From Rhodospirillales bacterium (GTDB lineage: Bacteria > Pseudomonadota > Alphaproteobacteria > Rhodospirillales > Magnetospirillaceae), in assembly GCA_019455065.1 (NCBI GenBank), contig JACFNC010000017.1:30530-94529 (forward strand): a stretch of DNA of 64,000 nucleotides, written 5' to 3'. Shown here piece by piece: positions 33,965 to 45,701 of this stretch. The position numbers and the translations under genes are program-made. Within the stretch, counting starts at the first letter, position 1. Each line of letters opens with the position of its first letter. The notes below the pieces were generated by a model that worked only from the letters and a program-made list of their open reading frames with translations, was not told where the DNA came from and did not search any database.

Positions 33965-35599
33965 ATGCACGGCTTGATGATGCACGGCGAACTGACGATC
34001 ACGACCATTCTGCGCCATGCCATGCGATGGCATCCGGGGTCGGAAATCGTCTCGCGGCGCACCGACGGGGCCATACACCGCATCAACTACGCCGACCTGG
34101 GGCGGCGCATCCACAAGCTGGCCAATGCGCTGGCGCGGCTGGGCGTGAAGCCGGGCGACCGGGTGGCGACGCTGGCGTGGAACGGCTGGCGCCATGTCGA
34201 GGCCTATTACGCCGTGTCGTGCATGGGCGCCGTCTGCCACACCCTGAACCCGCGGCTGTTCGCCGACCAGCTCGGCTACATCGTCAACCACGCCGAGGAC
34301 ACGGTTCTCCTGTTCGACGTCACCTTCGCCAAGCTGGTGGAAAAGTTGGCCCCGTCCTGGCCGACGGTGCGCCACTACGTCGCCCTGGCCGACGCCGGCG
34401 CGCCGCCGGCCTGCGATCTGCCCGGCCTGCTGAACTACGAGGACCTGATCGCCGGCGAGAGCGAGGATTTCGCCTGGCCCGACCTCGACGAGCGCACCGC
34501 CTGCTCGCTCTGCTACACCTCGGGCACCACCGGCAACCCCAAGGGCGTGCTGTTCGACCACCGCTCGCAGGTGATCCACGCCCTGTCGGTGAGCGGCGGC
34601 GACTGGCTGTGCCTGCGCCAGCGCGACTCGGTGCTGCCCGTGGTGCCGATGTTCCACGCCTGCGCCTGGGGCCTGCCCTATGCCGGGCTGATGAACGGCG
34701 TCAAGCTGGTGATGCCGGGGCATGGGCTGGATGGCCCCAACCTGTGCGAACTCATCGACGCCGAGAAGGTCACCCTGCTGGCCGGGGTGCCGACGGTGTG
34801 GCTGGAGATGCTGCGCCACCTCAAGGCCACCGGCGGACGGCTGGATTCGGTCGAACGCCTGATGGTCGGCGGGGCGGCGGCGCCTCGGTCGATGATCCAG
34901 ACCCTGGAGGAGGAGTACGACGTGCGCGTCGTCCACGGCTGGGGCATGACCGAACTGAGCCCGGTAGGCACCCTGAGCGTGCCCAAGGCCCACATGCAGG
35001 ATTGGCCGGCCGAGAAGCGCTATGCCGTGCAGGGGTTGCAGGGGCGCCCGCTGTACGGCGTGGACATGCGCATCGTCGACGCCGACGGCAGGGAACTGCC
35101 CCATGACGGCACGGCGGCAGGCGCCCTGCAGGTGCGCGGCCCGTGGGTGGCCGGCGGCTACTACAGGGGCGACAACCCCGAATCCTTCACCGCCGACGGC
35201 TGGTTCAACACCGGCGACGTCGCCGCCATCGACGCCGAGGGGTTCCTGCGCCTGACCGACCGCACCAAGGACGTCATCAAGTCGGGCGGCGAATGGATCA
35301 GCTCGATCGAGATCGAGAACGTCGCGGTCAGCCATCCCGCGGTGCAGGAGGCCGCCTGCATCGCCATCACCCATTCCAAATGGGGCGAGCGGCCGCTGCT
35401 GGTCGTGGTGCCCAAGGCCGGTGCCGCCGTGGACAAGGCCGACCTGCTGGCGTTCTTCGAGGGCAAGGTCGCCAAGTGGTGGATCCCGGACGACGTGGCG
35501 GTGGTGGAGGAGTTGCCGCACACCGCCACCGGCAAGCTCTACAAGCTGGGACTGCGCGAGCGTTTCCGCGACTTCGTGCTGCCCACCGACGCCAACTGA
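33965..35599 (+). CDS. fatty-acyl-CoA ligase (AlkK-like, ANL superfamily)
   Basis: Protein of 544 residues. The AMP-binding P-loop is [19 protein letters not shown] (residues about 181-199); the adenylate block is [10 protein letters not shown], and the C-terminal [32 protein letters not shown] and TATGKLYK complete the family motifs. It is most like medium-chain acyl-CoA ligases. The ATG at 33965 has GGAGG six bases upstream. A thiolase gene follows after 15 bp, consistent with fatty-acid beta-oxidation. Confidence 0.9.
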   Translation: MHGLMMHGELTITTILRHAMRWHPGSEIVSRRTDGAIHRINYADLGRRIHKLANALARLGVKPGDRVATLAWNGWRHVEAYYAVSCMGAVCHTLNPRLFADQLGYIVNHAEDTVLLFDVTFAKLVEKLAPSWPTVRHYVALADAGAPPACDLPGLLNYEDLIAGESEDFAWPDLDERTACSLCYTSGTTGNPKGVLFDHRSQVIHALSVSGGDWLCLRQRDSVLPVVPMFHACAWGLPYAGLMNGVKLVMPGHGLDGPNLCELIDAEKVTLLAGVPTVWLEMLRHLKATGGRLDSVERLMVGGAAAPRSMIQTLEEEYDVRVVHGWGMTELSPVGTLSVPKAHMQDWPAEKRYAVQGLQGRPLYGVDMRIVDADGRELPHDGTAAGALQVRGPWVAGGYYRGDNPESFTADGWFNTGDVAAIDAEGFLRLTDRTKDVIKSGGEWISSIEIENVAVSHPAVQEAACIAITHSKWGERPLLVVVPKAGAAVDKADLLAFFEGKVAKWWIPDDVAVVEELPHTATGKLYKLGLRERFRDFVLPTDAN

Positions 35600-35614
35600 G
35601 AAGCAGGAACCGCG

Positions 35615-36808
35615 ATGCCCCGCACGGCCGTCATCGTCTCCACCGCGCGCACGCCCATCGGCAAGGCGTTTCGCGGCGCCTTCAACGACACCCACGGCGC
35701 GGTGCTGGGCGGCCACGCCATCCGCCATGCCGTCAAGCGCGCCGGCGTGGCGCCGGCCGACGTCGAGGACGTCGTCATGGGATGCGCCCAGCCGGAAGGG
35801 GCCAGCGGCTTCAACATCGCCCGGCTGAGCGCCCTGCGCGCCGGCCTGCCGGTGACCACCTCGGCCGTGACGGTCAACCGCTTCTGCTCCTCGGGCCTGG
35901 AGGCGATCGCCCATGCCGCGCGCCGCGTCATCCTCGACGGCGTGCCCGTCGCGGTGGCGGGCGGCCTGGAAACGGTGAGCCTGGTGCAGAACAACCTGAA
36001 TATGCACCGCTTCCACGAGGAGTGGCTGAAGGAGCACAAGCCCGACATCTGGATGAGCATGATCGACACCGCCGAGGTGGTGGCGAAGCGCTACGGGGTG
36101 CCGCGCGAGGCCCAGGACGCCTACGCCCTGCAATCGCAGCGGCGCACCGCGGCGGCGCAGGCGGCGGGACTGTTCGACGAGGAGATCGTGCCCATCACCG
36201 TCACCACGGCGGTCCAGGACAAGGCGACGGGAGAGATCCGCCGCCAGGAAGTCACGCTGGCCCGTGACGAGGGCAACCGCCCCGACACCACGCTCGATGG
36301 ACTGGCCGGACTGAAGCCCGCCCTGCCGCACGGCGTGGCGATCACCGCCGGCAACGCCAGCCAACTCTCCGACGGCGCCTCGGCCTGCGTGGTCATGGAG
36401 AAGGCCGAGGCGGAGGCGCGCGGCCTGAGGCCGCTGGGCGTGTTCCGCGGTTACGCCGTGGCCGGCTGCGAGCCCGACGAGATGGGGATCGGGCCCGTCT
36501 TCGCGGTGCCCCGGCTGCTCGAGCGCAACGGCCTGGATATCGACGACGTCGGGCTGTGGGAACTGAACGAGGCCTTCGCCGTGCAAGTCGTCTACTGCCG
36601 TGACCGGCTGGGTATTCCCGACGAGCGGCTGAACGTCAACGGCGGCGCCATCGCCATCGGCCACCCCTACGGCATGTCTGGGGCGCGCATGGTCGGACAC
36701 GCGCTGCTGGAGGGGCGTCGGCGGGGCGTGCGCCACGTCGTCGTCACCATGTGCATCGGCGGCGGCATGGGCGCCGCCGGGCTGTTCGAGGTCGGCGGGA
36801 ATTCCTGA
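35615..36808 (+). CDS. acetyl-CoA acyltransferase (thiolase)
   Basis: Protein of 397 residues with the three thiolase signatures: the nucleophile Cys in [14 protein letters not shown] (about residue 92), the [17 protein letters not shown] block with its His, and the second Cys in [14 protein letters not shown]. It should cleave 3-ketoacyl-CoA with CoA in the cytoplasm. The preceding acyl-CoA ligase is probably cotranscribed. Confidence 0.92.
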   Translation: MPRTAVIVSTARTPIGKAFRGAFNDTHGAVLGGHAIRHAVKRAGVAPADVEDVVMGCAQPEGASGFNIARLSALRAGLPVTTSAVTVNRFCSSGLEAIAHAARRVILDGVPVAVAGGLETVSLVQNNLNMHRFHEEWLKEHKPDIWMSMIDTAEVVAKRYGVPREAQDAYALQSQRRTAAAQAAGLFDEEIVPITVTTAVQDKATGEIRRQEVTLARDEGNRPDTTLDGLAGLKPALPHGVAITAGNASQLSDGASACVVMEKAEAEARGLRPLGVFRGYAVAGCEPDEMGIGPVFAVPRLLERNGLDIDDVGLWELNEAFAVQVVYCRDRLGIPDERLNVNGGAIAIGHPYGMSGARMVGHALLEGRRRGVRHVVVTMCIGGGMGAAGLFEVGGNS

Positions 36809-36877
36809 CGCCGGCCGGGGCCGCCATGAGCACGGCGGCGAGGTGCCAAAAGTCCAACGAAGACAGGGAGGAACGTA

Positions 36878-38083
36878 ATGAAGACGAGAATTCTGGCAAC
36901 GGGGGCGGCGCTGCTGGCGCTGGCCGCCGGCGGGGCGCAAGCCCAGGTTTCCGACGAGGTGGTCAAGATCGGCGTGTTGAACGACATGGCCGGCGTCTAC
37001 TCGGCCTCGTCCGGCCCGGCCACCGTGGAGGCGGTGCGCATGGCGGTCGCCGACTTCGGCGGCAAGGTGCTCGGCAAGCCGATCGAGATCGTTTCGGCCG
37101 ACCATCAGAACAAGACCGACGTCGGCGCCTCGATTGCCAACAAGTGGTTCGACGTGGACAAGGTGGACGTGCTGGTCGACGTGCCGGGCTCGGCCATTGC
37201 ACTGGCCATCCAGGAGATCGCCAAGAACAAGAACCGCGTCTTCATCGCCGGCGGCGCCGCCACCCACGACCTGACCGGCAAGGCCTGCTCGCCGGTCGGC
37301 ATCCACTACATCTACGACACCTGGTCGCTGGCCACCACCGCGGCCCGCGCGGCGGTCGAGCGGGTCGGCAAGTCCTACTTCTTCCTGACCGTCGACTACG
37401 CCTTCGGACAGGCGCTCGAGGGCGCGGTGTCGGCGTTTCTCAAGGCGGCCGGCGGCACCGTCGTCGGCAGCGTGAAGCACCCGCTGGGCACGCAGGACTT
37501 CTCGTCCTTCCTGATGCAGGCGCAGGCCTCTGGCGCCGAGGTCATCGCGCTGGCCAATGCCGCCGGCGATTCCGCCAACGCCATCAAGACGGCCAAGGAG
37601 TTCGGCATCACCAACAAGCAGAAGCTGCTCGGCCTGCTGGTCATGGAGCCCGATATCCACGGCATCGGCCTGGAGGTGGCGCAGGGCCTGATGCTGCCCA
37701 CGCCCTTCTTCTGGAGCCGCACCCCCGAAAGCGCCGAATGGTCGCGCAAGTTCTACAAGAAGATCGGCGCCATGCCGTCGTTCTCGCAGGCCGGGGCCTA
37801 TTCCTACACCATGCACTACCTGAAGGCGGTGCAGGCGGCCGGCACCGACGAGGCCAAGGCGGTGGTCAAGAAGATGAAGGAACTGCCGGTCGACGACTGG
37901 TTCGCCAAGGGCCACATCCGCGAGGACGGCCGCATGGTCCACGACATGTACCTGGTGCGCATCAAGTCGCCGGCCGAATCGAAGGAGCCTTGGGACTATT
38001 TCTCGCTCGTCGAGACGGTGCCCGGCGACAAGGCGTTCCGGCCGATCGAAAAGAGCGACTGCCCGCTGCTCGCCAAGAAGTGA
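36878..38083 (+). CDS. ABC-type substrate-binding protein (branched-chain amino acid type)
   Basis: Protein of 401 residues with a signal peptide ending GGAQA and the type I periplasmic binding fold (Leu/Ile/Val-binding type): VKIGVLNDMAGVYSASSGPA, VDVLVDVPGSAIALAI, YFFLTVDYAFGQALEGAV. No permease or ATPase gene is next to it, so it is an orphan that must use a transporter encoded elsewhere. The nearby ligase and thiolase suggest an organic acid as ligand. GGGAGG lies seven bases before the start. Confidence 0.9.
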   Translation: MKTRILATGAALLALAAGGAQAQVSDEVVKIGVLNDMAGVYSASSGPATVEAVRMAVADFGGKVLGKPIEIVSADHQNKTDVGASIANKWFDVDKVDVLVDVPGSAIALAIQEIAKNKNRVFIAGGAATHDLTGKACSPVGIHYIYDTWSLATTAARAAVERVGKSYFFLTVDYAFGQALEGAVSAFLKAAGGTVVGSVKHPLGTQDFSSFLMQAQASGAEVIALANAAGDSANAIKTAKEFGITNKQKLLGLLVMEPDIHGIGLEVAQGLMLPTPFFWSRTPESAEWSRKFYKKIGAMPSFSQAGAYSYTMHYLKAVQAAGTDEAKAVVKKMKELPVDDWFAKGHIREDGRMVHDMYLVRIKSPAESKEPWDYFSLVETVPGDKAFRPIEKSDCPLLAKK

Positions 38084-38115
38084 GGCGGCGGAATTCGTTC
38101 CCGATCGCGCCCTCC

Positions 38116-38172
38116 GTCACCCCGGGCTTGACCCGGGGGGGGCGGGGATTGCCGGGTCAAGCCCGGCAATGA
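38116..38172. repeat. two adjacent palindromic repeats of the CAAG-loop family
   Basis: GTCACCCCGGGCTTGACCCG is followed by ATTGCCGGG-TCAAG-CCCGGCAAT with GACGG flank, downstream of the binding-protein gene. The stems could act as a transcription terminator. Confidence 0.75.
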
Positions 38173-38217
38173 CGGCCAAAGGGGTGGTTCCTTGGAGTGA
38201 ATACCGCGCTAGCCGCC

Positions 38218-38298
38218 GTCATTGCGAGGAAGCGCAGCCAACGAAGCAATCCAGCCGGCCGGGAGTCCTGGATTGCTTCGCCTGCGGCTCACAATGAC
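38218..38298. repeat. palindromic intergenic repeat (GTCATTGCGAGG ... CACAATGAC)
   Basis: Full unit with arms GTCATTGCGAGG and GCGGCTCACAATGAC and inner arms AAGCAATCCAG / CTGGATTGCTT. Same family as 10744-10824 and 18002-18140. An open frame runs through it into the next gene, but those codons are not part of that protein. Confidence 0.8.
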
Positions 38299-38355
38299 GA
38301 GTTCGCAAGCCTTCGCGCTTCCGCCGCCGTGGGTGCGGGGGGTAAGATCGCACCC

Positions 38356-39156
38356 ATGCACCGCTTCACCTATCGCCGCCCCGCAAGTCTGGCCGAAGCG
38401 AAGGCGATGATGGCGGCCGCCGCGGACGGCCGGCTGCTGGCGGGCGGCCAGACCCTTATCCCGATCCTGAAGCAGCGTCTGGCGCAGCCGTCCGACCTCG
38501 TCGACATCGGGCGGCTCGCGGTCCTCAAGGGGATAACGGTCGACGGCGGCCGGGTGACGATCGGGGCGGTGACCACGCATGCCGAAGTGGCCGCCGCGCC
38601 CGAGATCCGCCGCGCCGTTCCCGCCCTCGCCGCCCTGGCCGAGGGCATCGGCGATGCGCAGGTGCGCAACCGCGGCACGATCGGCGGCTCGATCGCCAAC
38701 GCCGACCCGGCCGCCGACTGGCCGGCCGCCGTGGTGGCCCTGGACGCGACGATCCGCACCGACAGGCGCGACATCGCCGCCGACGCCTTTTTCACAGGCC
38801 TGATGGAGACCGCCCTGGAGGCCGACGAGATCGTTACAGCGATCTCCTTTCCCATTCCCGATACCGCGGCCTACCTCAAATTCCCCAACCCCGCCTCACG
38901 CTACGCCGTGGTCGGGGTGATGGTCGCCAGGACGACGGCCAAAATCCGCCTCGCGGTGACCGGCGCCGGGCCGCTCGTGTTCCGCGTGCCGGAGATGGAA
39001 CGGGCGCTGGCGCGATCGTTCACGCCGGCCGCCCTGGATGGGCTTGCGATCCCGGCAGAGGGTCTCAACGAAGATATCCACGCTTCGCCCGAGTATCGGG
39101 CGCATCTCGTCGGTGTGATGGCGCGGCGCGCCGTGGCGGCCTGCGGCACATCGTAA
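38356..39156 (+). CDS. FAD-binding subunit of a molybdenum hydroxylase (CoxM-like), orphan
   Basis: Protein of 266 residues with the CoxM/xanthine-dehydrogenase FAD domain: FTYRRPASLAEAKAMM, LLAGGQTLIPILKQRL, IGAVTTHAEVAA, and VRNRGTIGGSIANADPAADW. The C-terminal CO-dehydrogenase flavoprotein domain is present (residues about 170-260). The ATG at 38356 begins right at the family start. The catalytic Mo subunit and the 2Fe-2S subunit are not encoded nearby, which is unusual because the three are normally together. Confidence 0.87.
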   Translation: MHRFTYRRPASLAEAKAMMAAAADGRLLAGGQTLIPILKQRLAQPSDLVDIGRLAVLKGITVDGGRVTIGAVTTHAEVAAAPEIRRAVPALAALAEGIGDAQVRNRGTIGGSIANADPAADWPAAVVALDATIRTDRRDIAADAFFTGLMETALEADEIVTAISFPIPDTAAYLKFPNPASRYAVVGVMVARTTAKIRLAVTGAGPLVFRVPEMERALARSFTPAALDGLAIPAEGLNEDIHASPEYRAHLVGVMARRAVAACGTS

Positions 39157-39166
39157 CCTGCATCAA
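39153..39166 (+). promoter_or_regulatory. FNR-like box GTAAC-CTGC-ATCAA upstream of the DUF2267 gene
   Basis: Reverse complement TTGAT-GCAG-GTTAC. Centre at 39159.5; a class II start would then be near 39201, leaving a 16-base leader before the ATG at 39217. It overlaps the stop codon of the CoxM-like gene. Confidence 0.5.
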
Positions 39167-39216
39167 TCCATCTCCGGACCGACTCGCCATCCTGGTTCTT
39201 TCACAGGAGGGCAGAG

Positions 39217-39660
39217 ATGAGCGCAACGGGTCTCAAGGTGTTCGACGAAACCCTTCAGCTCACCAACATCTGGCTGAAGCACGTGATGGAAAGCCTGGAA
39301 ACCGACGACCGCCACCGCGCCTATCTTGCGCTGCGTGCCACCCTGCACGCGCTGCGTGACAGGCTGACGCCCGAAGAGGCGCTGCATCTGGGGGCCCAAC
39401 TGCCGATGCTGGTGCGCGGAATGTATTACGAGGGCTGGAAGCCGTCGCAGACGCCGACCCGCGAACGCCACAAGGCCGATTTCCTGGGGCATATCGCCGA
39501 GGCGTTCCGCAACGAGGAGGTCGACGAGGAGGCCATCGCGCGGGCCGTCTTCGCCCTGCTGGCCGAGAAGCTGACCGCCGGCGAGGTGCGCAAGATCACT
39601 CACGCGCTGCCCGCCGAGCTGCGCGAGATGTGGCCGAGCGGCGACGAAGGCACCGGCTGA
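39217..39660 (+). CDS. DUF2267 family protein
   Basis: Protein of 147 residues with the DUF2267 pattern: TNIWLKHVMESLETDDRHRA, LRDRLTPEEALHLGAQLPML, VRGMYYEGWKP and LPAELREMWP. The family is helical, cytoplasmic and of unknown function, often found in stress or low-oxygen gene sets. AGGAGGGC precedes the ATG. An FNR-like box (39153-39166) is at activator distance. Confidence 0.87.
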   Translation: MSATGLKVFDETLQLTNIWLKHVMESLETDDRHRAYLALRATLHALRDRLTPEEALHLGAQLPMLVRGMYYEGWKPSQTPTRERHKADFLGHIAEAFRNEEVDEEAIARAVFALLAEKLTAGEVRKITHALPAELREMWPSGDEGTG

Positions 39661-39667
39661 CGCTTCG

Positions 39668-40114
39668 TCAGAGGTTTTCGACGGCGGTGTCGGCGCAGGA
39701 ATGCCCGAGCTTGTCGAGGCCCTCTTCGAGATAATCCCCGAGCAGCGGCGTGCCGGTCAGGTAGCCCGGCTCGCTGGCATTGTGCGCCGCCGCGGCGTCG
39801 GCCAAAGCCTGCTTCCATTGGCTGCGGTCGTAGTCGCCGCGCCCCAGCCAGGTCAGGGCCAGCACCTCGATCTGCTCGTCGTCGTTGAGCATGCTGAGGG
39901 CGTCGTAGAGTTCCTGATAGGTGGGATCGTCCGGGTAGTCCTCGAGAACCTCGCGGTCCGAATCGTCGGACGGATTGCCGCCGGGGTCGGGTTCGACGAC
40001 GTCCACCTTGGCATCGAATTCCTTGGCCTTGACGACGATGAAGCACAGCTTGTCGATCGACGTCGTCAACTCGATCGGATTGGGTTCGCGGTGATGCCTG
40101 ATCTTTCCGGCCAT
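39668..40114 (-). CDS. DUF3775 family protein
   Basis: Protein of 148 residues, acidic: DKLCFIVVKAKEFDAKVDVV, then QELYDALSMLNDDEQIEVLA and GDYLEEGLDKLG. This matches DUF3775, of unknown function. GGAGG lies five bases before the ATG at 40114. The promoter region (134 bp) is shared with the BCAM0308-family gene and holds an FNR-like box. Confidence 0.82.
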   Translation of the reverse strand: MAGKIRHHREPNPIELTTSIDKLCFIVVKAKEFDAKVDVVEPDPGGNPSDDSDREVLEDYPDDPTYQELYDALSMLNDDEQIEVLALTWLGRGDYDRSQWKQALADAAAAHNASEPGYLTGTPLLGDYLEEGLDKLGHSCADTAVENL

Positions 40115-40178
40115 GCCTGCCTCCTCGAAGCGGTCTGGGTCGGCCGCGCCCATGGTCGCACGCGATGTGGGGCGCGGG

Positions 40179-40192
40179 TTGATTCAGATTAA
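40179..40192. promoter_or_regulatory. FNR-like box TTGAT-TCAG-ATTAA between divergent genes
   Basis: One perfect FNR half-site and ATTAA. Centre at 40185.5. CAGATT at 40215-40220 sits at the expected -10 distance for the plus-strand BCAM0308-family gene, with an inferred leader of about 22 bases before 40249. Confidence 0.6.
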
Positions 40193-40248
40193 TGGGCATG
40201 GAGCGCCCGAATGTCAGATTGGCGGCCTTCGGAACCTGGGGAATTGCA

Positions 40249-40737
40249 ATGACCGACCATAAGTCGCGCCGTGACCGGCTTCTTCAAGAACACGTCCACG
40301 ACCCCTACAAGACGAGGATGAAGTTGGCCGAACCCACGCTGTGCCCCGAATGCGGCGCGCTCTACCGCCACGGTCGATGGCAGTGGCCGACGGTGCCGGT
40401 GCCGGAGGAAGCCCATCGCGAGACCTGCCAAGCCTGCCGGCGCATTGCCGACCAGTGCCCCGCCGGCTCGCTGGTGCTCGAAGGGGAGTACGTGGCGGCG
40501 CACAAAGACGAACTGATCGCTCTAACCCGGCACCAGCAGGAGCTGGAAAGCGGCGAACACCCGCTTCACCGCATCATGGCGATCACCGAGGAGCCGACCG
40601 GCGGCCTGACGATCACCACCACGGACATCCATCTGCCGCGACGCATCGGCGAGGCGATCGAACGCGCGCACCGCGGCGCCCTCTCGTTCCATTACGAACC
40701 GGAGGAATACTTCATCCGCGTCGGCTGGAAGCGCTGA
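40249..40737 (+). CDS. BCAM0308 family (low-oxygen locus) zinc-ribbon protein
   Basis: Protein of 162 residues. It has a CPECGALY and CQACRRIADQCPAG pair that looks like a zinc ribbon, followed by VLEGEYVAAHKDELI, HRIMAITEEPTGGLTITTTD and HLPRRIGEAIERAHRG. This is the pattern of the BCAM0308 family, named from the low-oxygen-activated locus of Burkholderia cenocepacia. Its function is unknown. The ATG at 40249 is chosen because the longer frame starts inside the FNR-like box. Confidence 0.83.
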   Translation: MTDHKSRRDRLLQEHVHDPYKTRMKLAEPTLCPECGALYRHGRWQWPTVPVPEEAHRETCQACRRIADQCPAGSLVLEGEYVAAHKDELIALTRHQQELESGEHPLHRIMAITEEPTGGLTITTTDIHLPRRIGEAIERAHRGALSFHYEPEEYFIRVGWKR

Positions 40738-40743
40738 GGAGAG

Positions 40744-41016
40744 TCAGATGCGTTCGACGTCCACATCGTGCGAGCGGTGCCCGTAGCGATCCATCAGGTC
40801 GGAGGCCCGCGCCAGTTCCGCGTGCCAGCGGCGGAAGGGATGATGCGGGTCCAGGAATGCCACCTGCTCGGCCAGCATGTGGTCGTAGATCCGGCACCAG
40901 GTCTGCCAGTACGCCTCCCAGGCGTGAATTGCGAGAAGCTGCGTCTCGGCCGCCGTGCGGTAGGCAAGGAACACCGGATTGGGATGGCGGTCGTAGTCGT
41001 CTTCGGTGGTGGTCAT
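40744..41016 (-). CDS. unrecognised small protein
   Basis: Protein of 90 residues, helical and rich in His, Trp and acidic residues (HAWEAYWQTWCRIYDHMLAE, DPHHPFRRWHAELARASDLM). I do not recognise a family. GGAGAGG lies just before the ATG at 41016. It follows the FNR-like regulator gene by 25 bp on the same strand, so it is likely cotranscribed with it. Confidence 0.65.
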   Translation of the reverse strand: MTTTEDDYDRHPNPVFLAYRTAAETQLLAIHAWEAYWQTWCRIYDHMLAEQVAFLDPHHPFRRWHAELARASDLMDRYGHRSHDVDVERI

Positions 41017-41041
41017 CGGCCTCTCCTCGGCACGGTCCTTG

Positions 41042-41791
41042 TCAGACAGGGCGCAGCCAGGGCAGCCCCGCGTCTTGCTCGAATCCCGCCGCACTGGCCA
41101 AACGGTCCGGATTGATGACCCTGAGCGTGCGCTGACTGAGTTCGATGATGCCCGCCTCGCGCAACTCGCGGAGCATTCGGTTGGTATGCACCGGCGTCAA
41201 ACCCAGGGCGTCACCGATGTGCGACTGCGTCAGGGGCAGAGCGATGCTGTCACCGCGCGTCACCGGAAACCGGGTTCGCGCCCGATAGAAGAGTTCGAGC
41301 AGCAGGTAAGCCACCCGCTCGAGCGCGGTGCGGCGACCCACGGAAGTGAGGTGCACGTAGGCCATCGCCCCGTCCCGGGCCATCAAGCCCGACAGCCGCA
41401 AGGCAAGCTCGGGATTCCGGTGGGCGGCTTTGAGAAACCGTCCCCACGGAATGACACAGGCGGCGACCGCGGTCAGCGACTGGGCACTGTAGGTCAGGGG
41501 CTCGCCGTCGCCACGGAATCCGACCACGTCGCCGGGAAGCGCAAACTGGAGAATTTGCCGGCGCCCGTCCTCCATAAGCTCGTACAGGCACACCCAGCCA
41601 TCCAACACCACGTAGATGTTCGCACAGTTCACGCCCTGGAAAGCCAAGTCCATCCCAGGTGACAAGATGCGCTCGCCGACGCGCAAAGTCTCGAGGAGAG
41701 CCAGGTCGGCCCCGCGGCAGAGGCTGGCCTCGCGCACCGGACACCCTCCGCACGCACTGGTGGCATGGACCTCTCGCGCTCTGATGTTCAT
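41042..41791 (-). CDS. FNR-like oxygen-sensing regulator (four conserved cysteines)
   Basis: Protein of 249 residues of the CRP/FNR family. Cys14, Cys17 and Cys25 (CGGCPVREASLC, C-x2-C-x7-C) plus Cys112 (TAVAACVIPW) match the [4Fe-4S] ligands of FNR; the spacing is that of alphaproteobacterial FnrL. The helix-turn-helix is SHIGDALGLTPVHTNRMLRE; its recognition part PVHTNR lacks the Glu-x2-Ser-Arg of E. coli FNR, so its site preference may differ. It should sense oxygen and activate genes in low oxygen. FNR-like boxes occur only in its surroundings in this window. Confidence 0.88.
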   Translation of the reverse strand: MNIRAREVHATSACGGCPVREASLCRGADLALLETLRVGERILSPGMDLAFQGVNCANIYVVLDGWVCLYELMEDGRRQILQFALPGDVVGFRGDGEPLTYSAQSLTAVAACVIPWGRFLKAAHRNPELALRLSGLMARDGAMAYVHLTSVGRRTALERVAYLLLELFYRARTRFPVTRGDSIALPLTQSHIGDALGLTPVHTNRMLRELREAGIIELSQRTLRVINPDRLASAAGFEQDAGLPWLRPV

Positions 41792-41974
41792 TCGCGTGCC
41801 TCGAACGACTGCGAAGACCGGGAGACCTCGACGAGATTCGGTCGGCGTGGGGAAGGGTAATTCGGCGCCGCCGCGATGTCGCCCCAATTCCTATGACTTG
41901 TTCATCATGGGGCGTCACGTTACCTTAGGTGGTATGCCGGACTGGGTAAGTTGCATTCGGAGGTGCCGGCGGCA

Positions 41975-41988
41975 TTGATCGAAGTTAG
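41975..41988 (+). promoter_or_regulatory. FNR-like box TTGAT-CGAA-GTTAG upstream of the NifX-like gene
   Basis: One mismatch to the local consensus at the last base. Centre 41981.5; the inferred start near 42023 leaves a 17-base leader before 42040. Confidence 0.4.
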
Positions 41989-42039
41989 CGCAACCGTTCA
42001 GCCGATCGGCAAGATCGGGCCAGCAACGGTCTCGGAACC

Positions 42040-42699
42040 ATGGCAACGCTGGCCTTCATCCTCGACCGCATGGACGAAGCGGCCCCCCTTTCGCCGTTTT
42101 TCGAGCGGGCCCGATGGCTGCTGGTCTTCGAAACCGAAAGCGGCGTGGCGACCTGGATACCGAATCGCGGATCGAGCGGGGCGCGCCTGGCCGACCGGAT
42201 CGTGAACGCGGGCGCCGGTGCGGTGGTCTGTGGCTGGATCGACGGGCACTCGCTCGCCCGCCTTGGAAATGCCGGGGTGACGGTTCGGCTGGGGCCGTGC
42301 ACCCGCCCCGCGCTGTCATTGGCGCAGTCGCTGGCCGAACTGCCCCTCGCGCGGCGCAACGGCACGGATGCGCGGCGCCAGTTTCGACTAACATGCATCA
42401 ACGACGCGAGACGGTTGCGCGTCCAGCATCGGACGCAGACCGTCACCGCCCCGGAGACCGCCATGGAACGCGCCGCAGCCCCACTTAACCGCGATGAGGT
42501 GGTCGCGGTCGTCGGCGAGATCGACGACGACAAGATCGCCGCGATCATCGGCAGCGGAGCGACCCTGGAGGAGTTGGTCGAGGCCTTCGCATGGGCGTCG
42601 GACGAAACCGACGCGCTGGCCGATGCCGAGAAGTCGCTGTCCGGCACCGTCGCGCAGGTCTACGACATCCTGACCGCCGAGGACTGGCAGGAGCCCTGA
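42040..42699 (+). CDS. NifX/NifB-like domain in frame with a small-protein domain
   Basis: Open frame of 219 residues. Residues 1-105 resemble the dinitrogenase FeMo-cofactor biosynthesis domain (NifX/NafY): TLAFILDRMDEAAPLSPFFE, LLVFETESG, GAGAVVCGWID. Residues about 140-219 (NRDEVVAVVGEIDDDKIAAI, IGSGATLEELVEAFAWAS, VYDILTAEDW) match the whole 75-residue protein at 61297-61524. An internal ATG at 42463 has GGAG six bases upstream and would give a 78-residue protein, so this may be a fusion or two genes that share one frame. An FNR-like box precedes it. Confidence 0.65.
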   Translation: MATLAFILDRMDEAAPLSPFFERARWLLVFETESGVATWIPNRGSSGARLADRIVNAGAGAVVCGWIDGHSLARLGNAGVTVRLGPCTRPALSLAQSLAELPLARRNGTDARRQFRLTCINDARRLRVQHRTQTVTAPETAMERAAAPLNRDEVVAVVGEIDDDKIAAIIGSGATLEELVEAFAWASDETDALADAEKSLSGTVAQVYDILTAEDWQEP

Positions 42700-42773
42700 A
42701 CGAGACCGCATCCCCATCTTCCACTTGAAAGAGCGAGGCGCAGCGGCGACGCTGTGAGGCATCGGGGGATGCA

Positions 42774-45584
<2,811 letters not shown>

Positions 45585-45701
45585 CCGCCGCATCCAACGG
45601 CATCCTCCCCCAGAAGGGTATTAGGCCATAGCACCCTTGGCCGACGCCTCCCAACGTGGCTGAGTCGCACGCGACCCATTGGAACTTTCTGGATCGGATG
45701 G

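Noticed and set aside
33896..37942. Very long open frame on the minus strand (about 1,350 codons)
   Set aside because: It lies opposite the ligase, thiolase and binding-protein genes, is rich in His/Arg/Gly/Gln and has no domain; it is a shadow of GC-rich codon bias.
38197..38355. N-terminal extension of the CoxM-like protein
   Set aside because: These codons are translated palindromic repeat; the family starts at 38356.
42700..42773. Possible FNR-like box before the ACP-ligase-PlsC gene
   Set aside because: TTGAAAGAGCGAGG lacks the second half-site.
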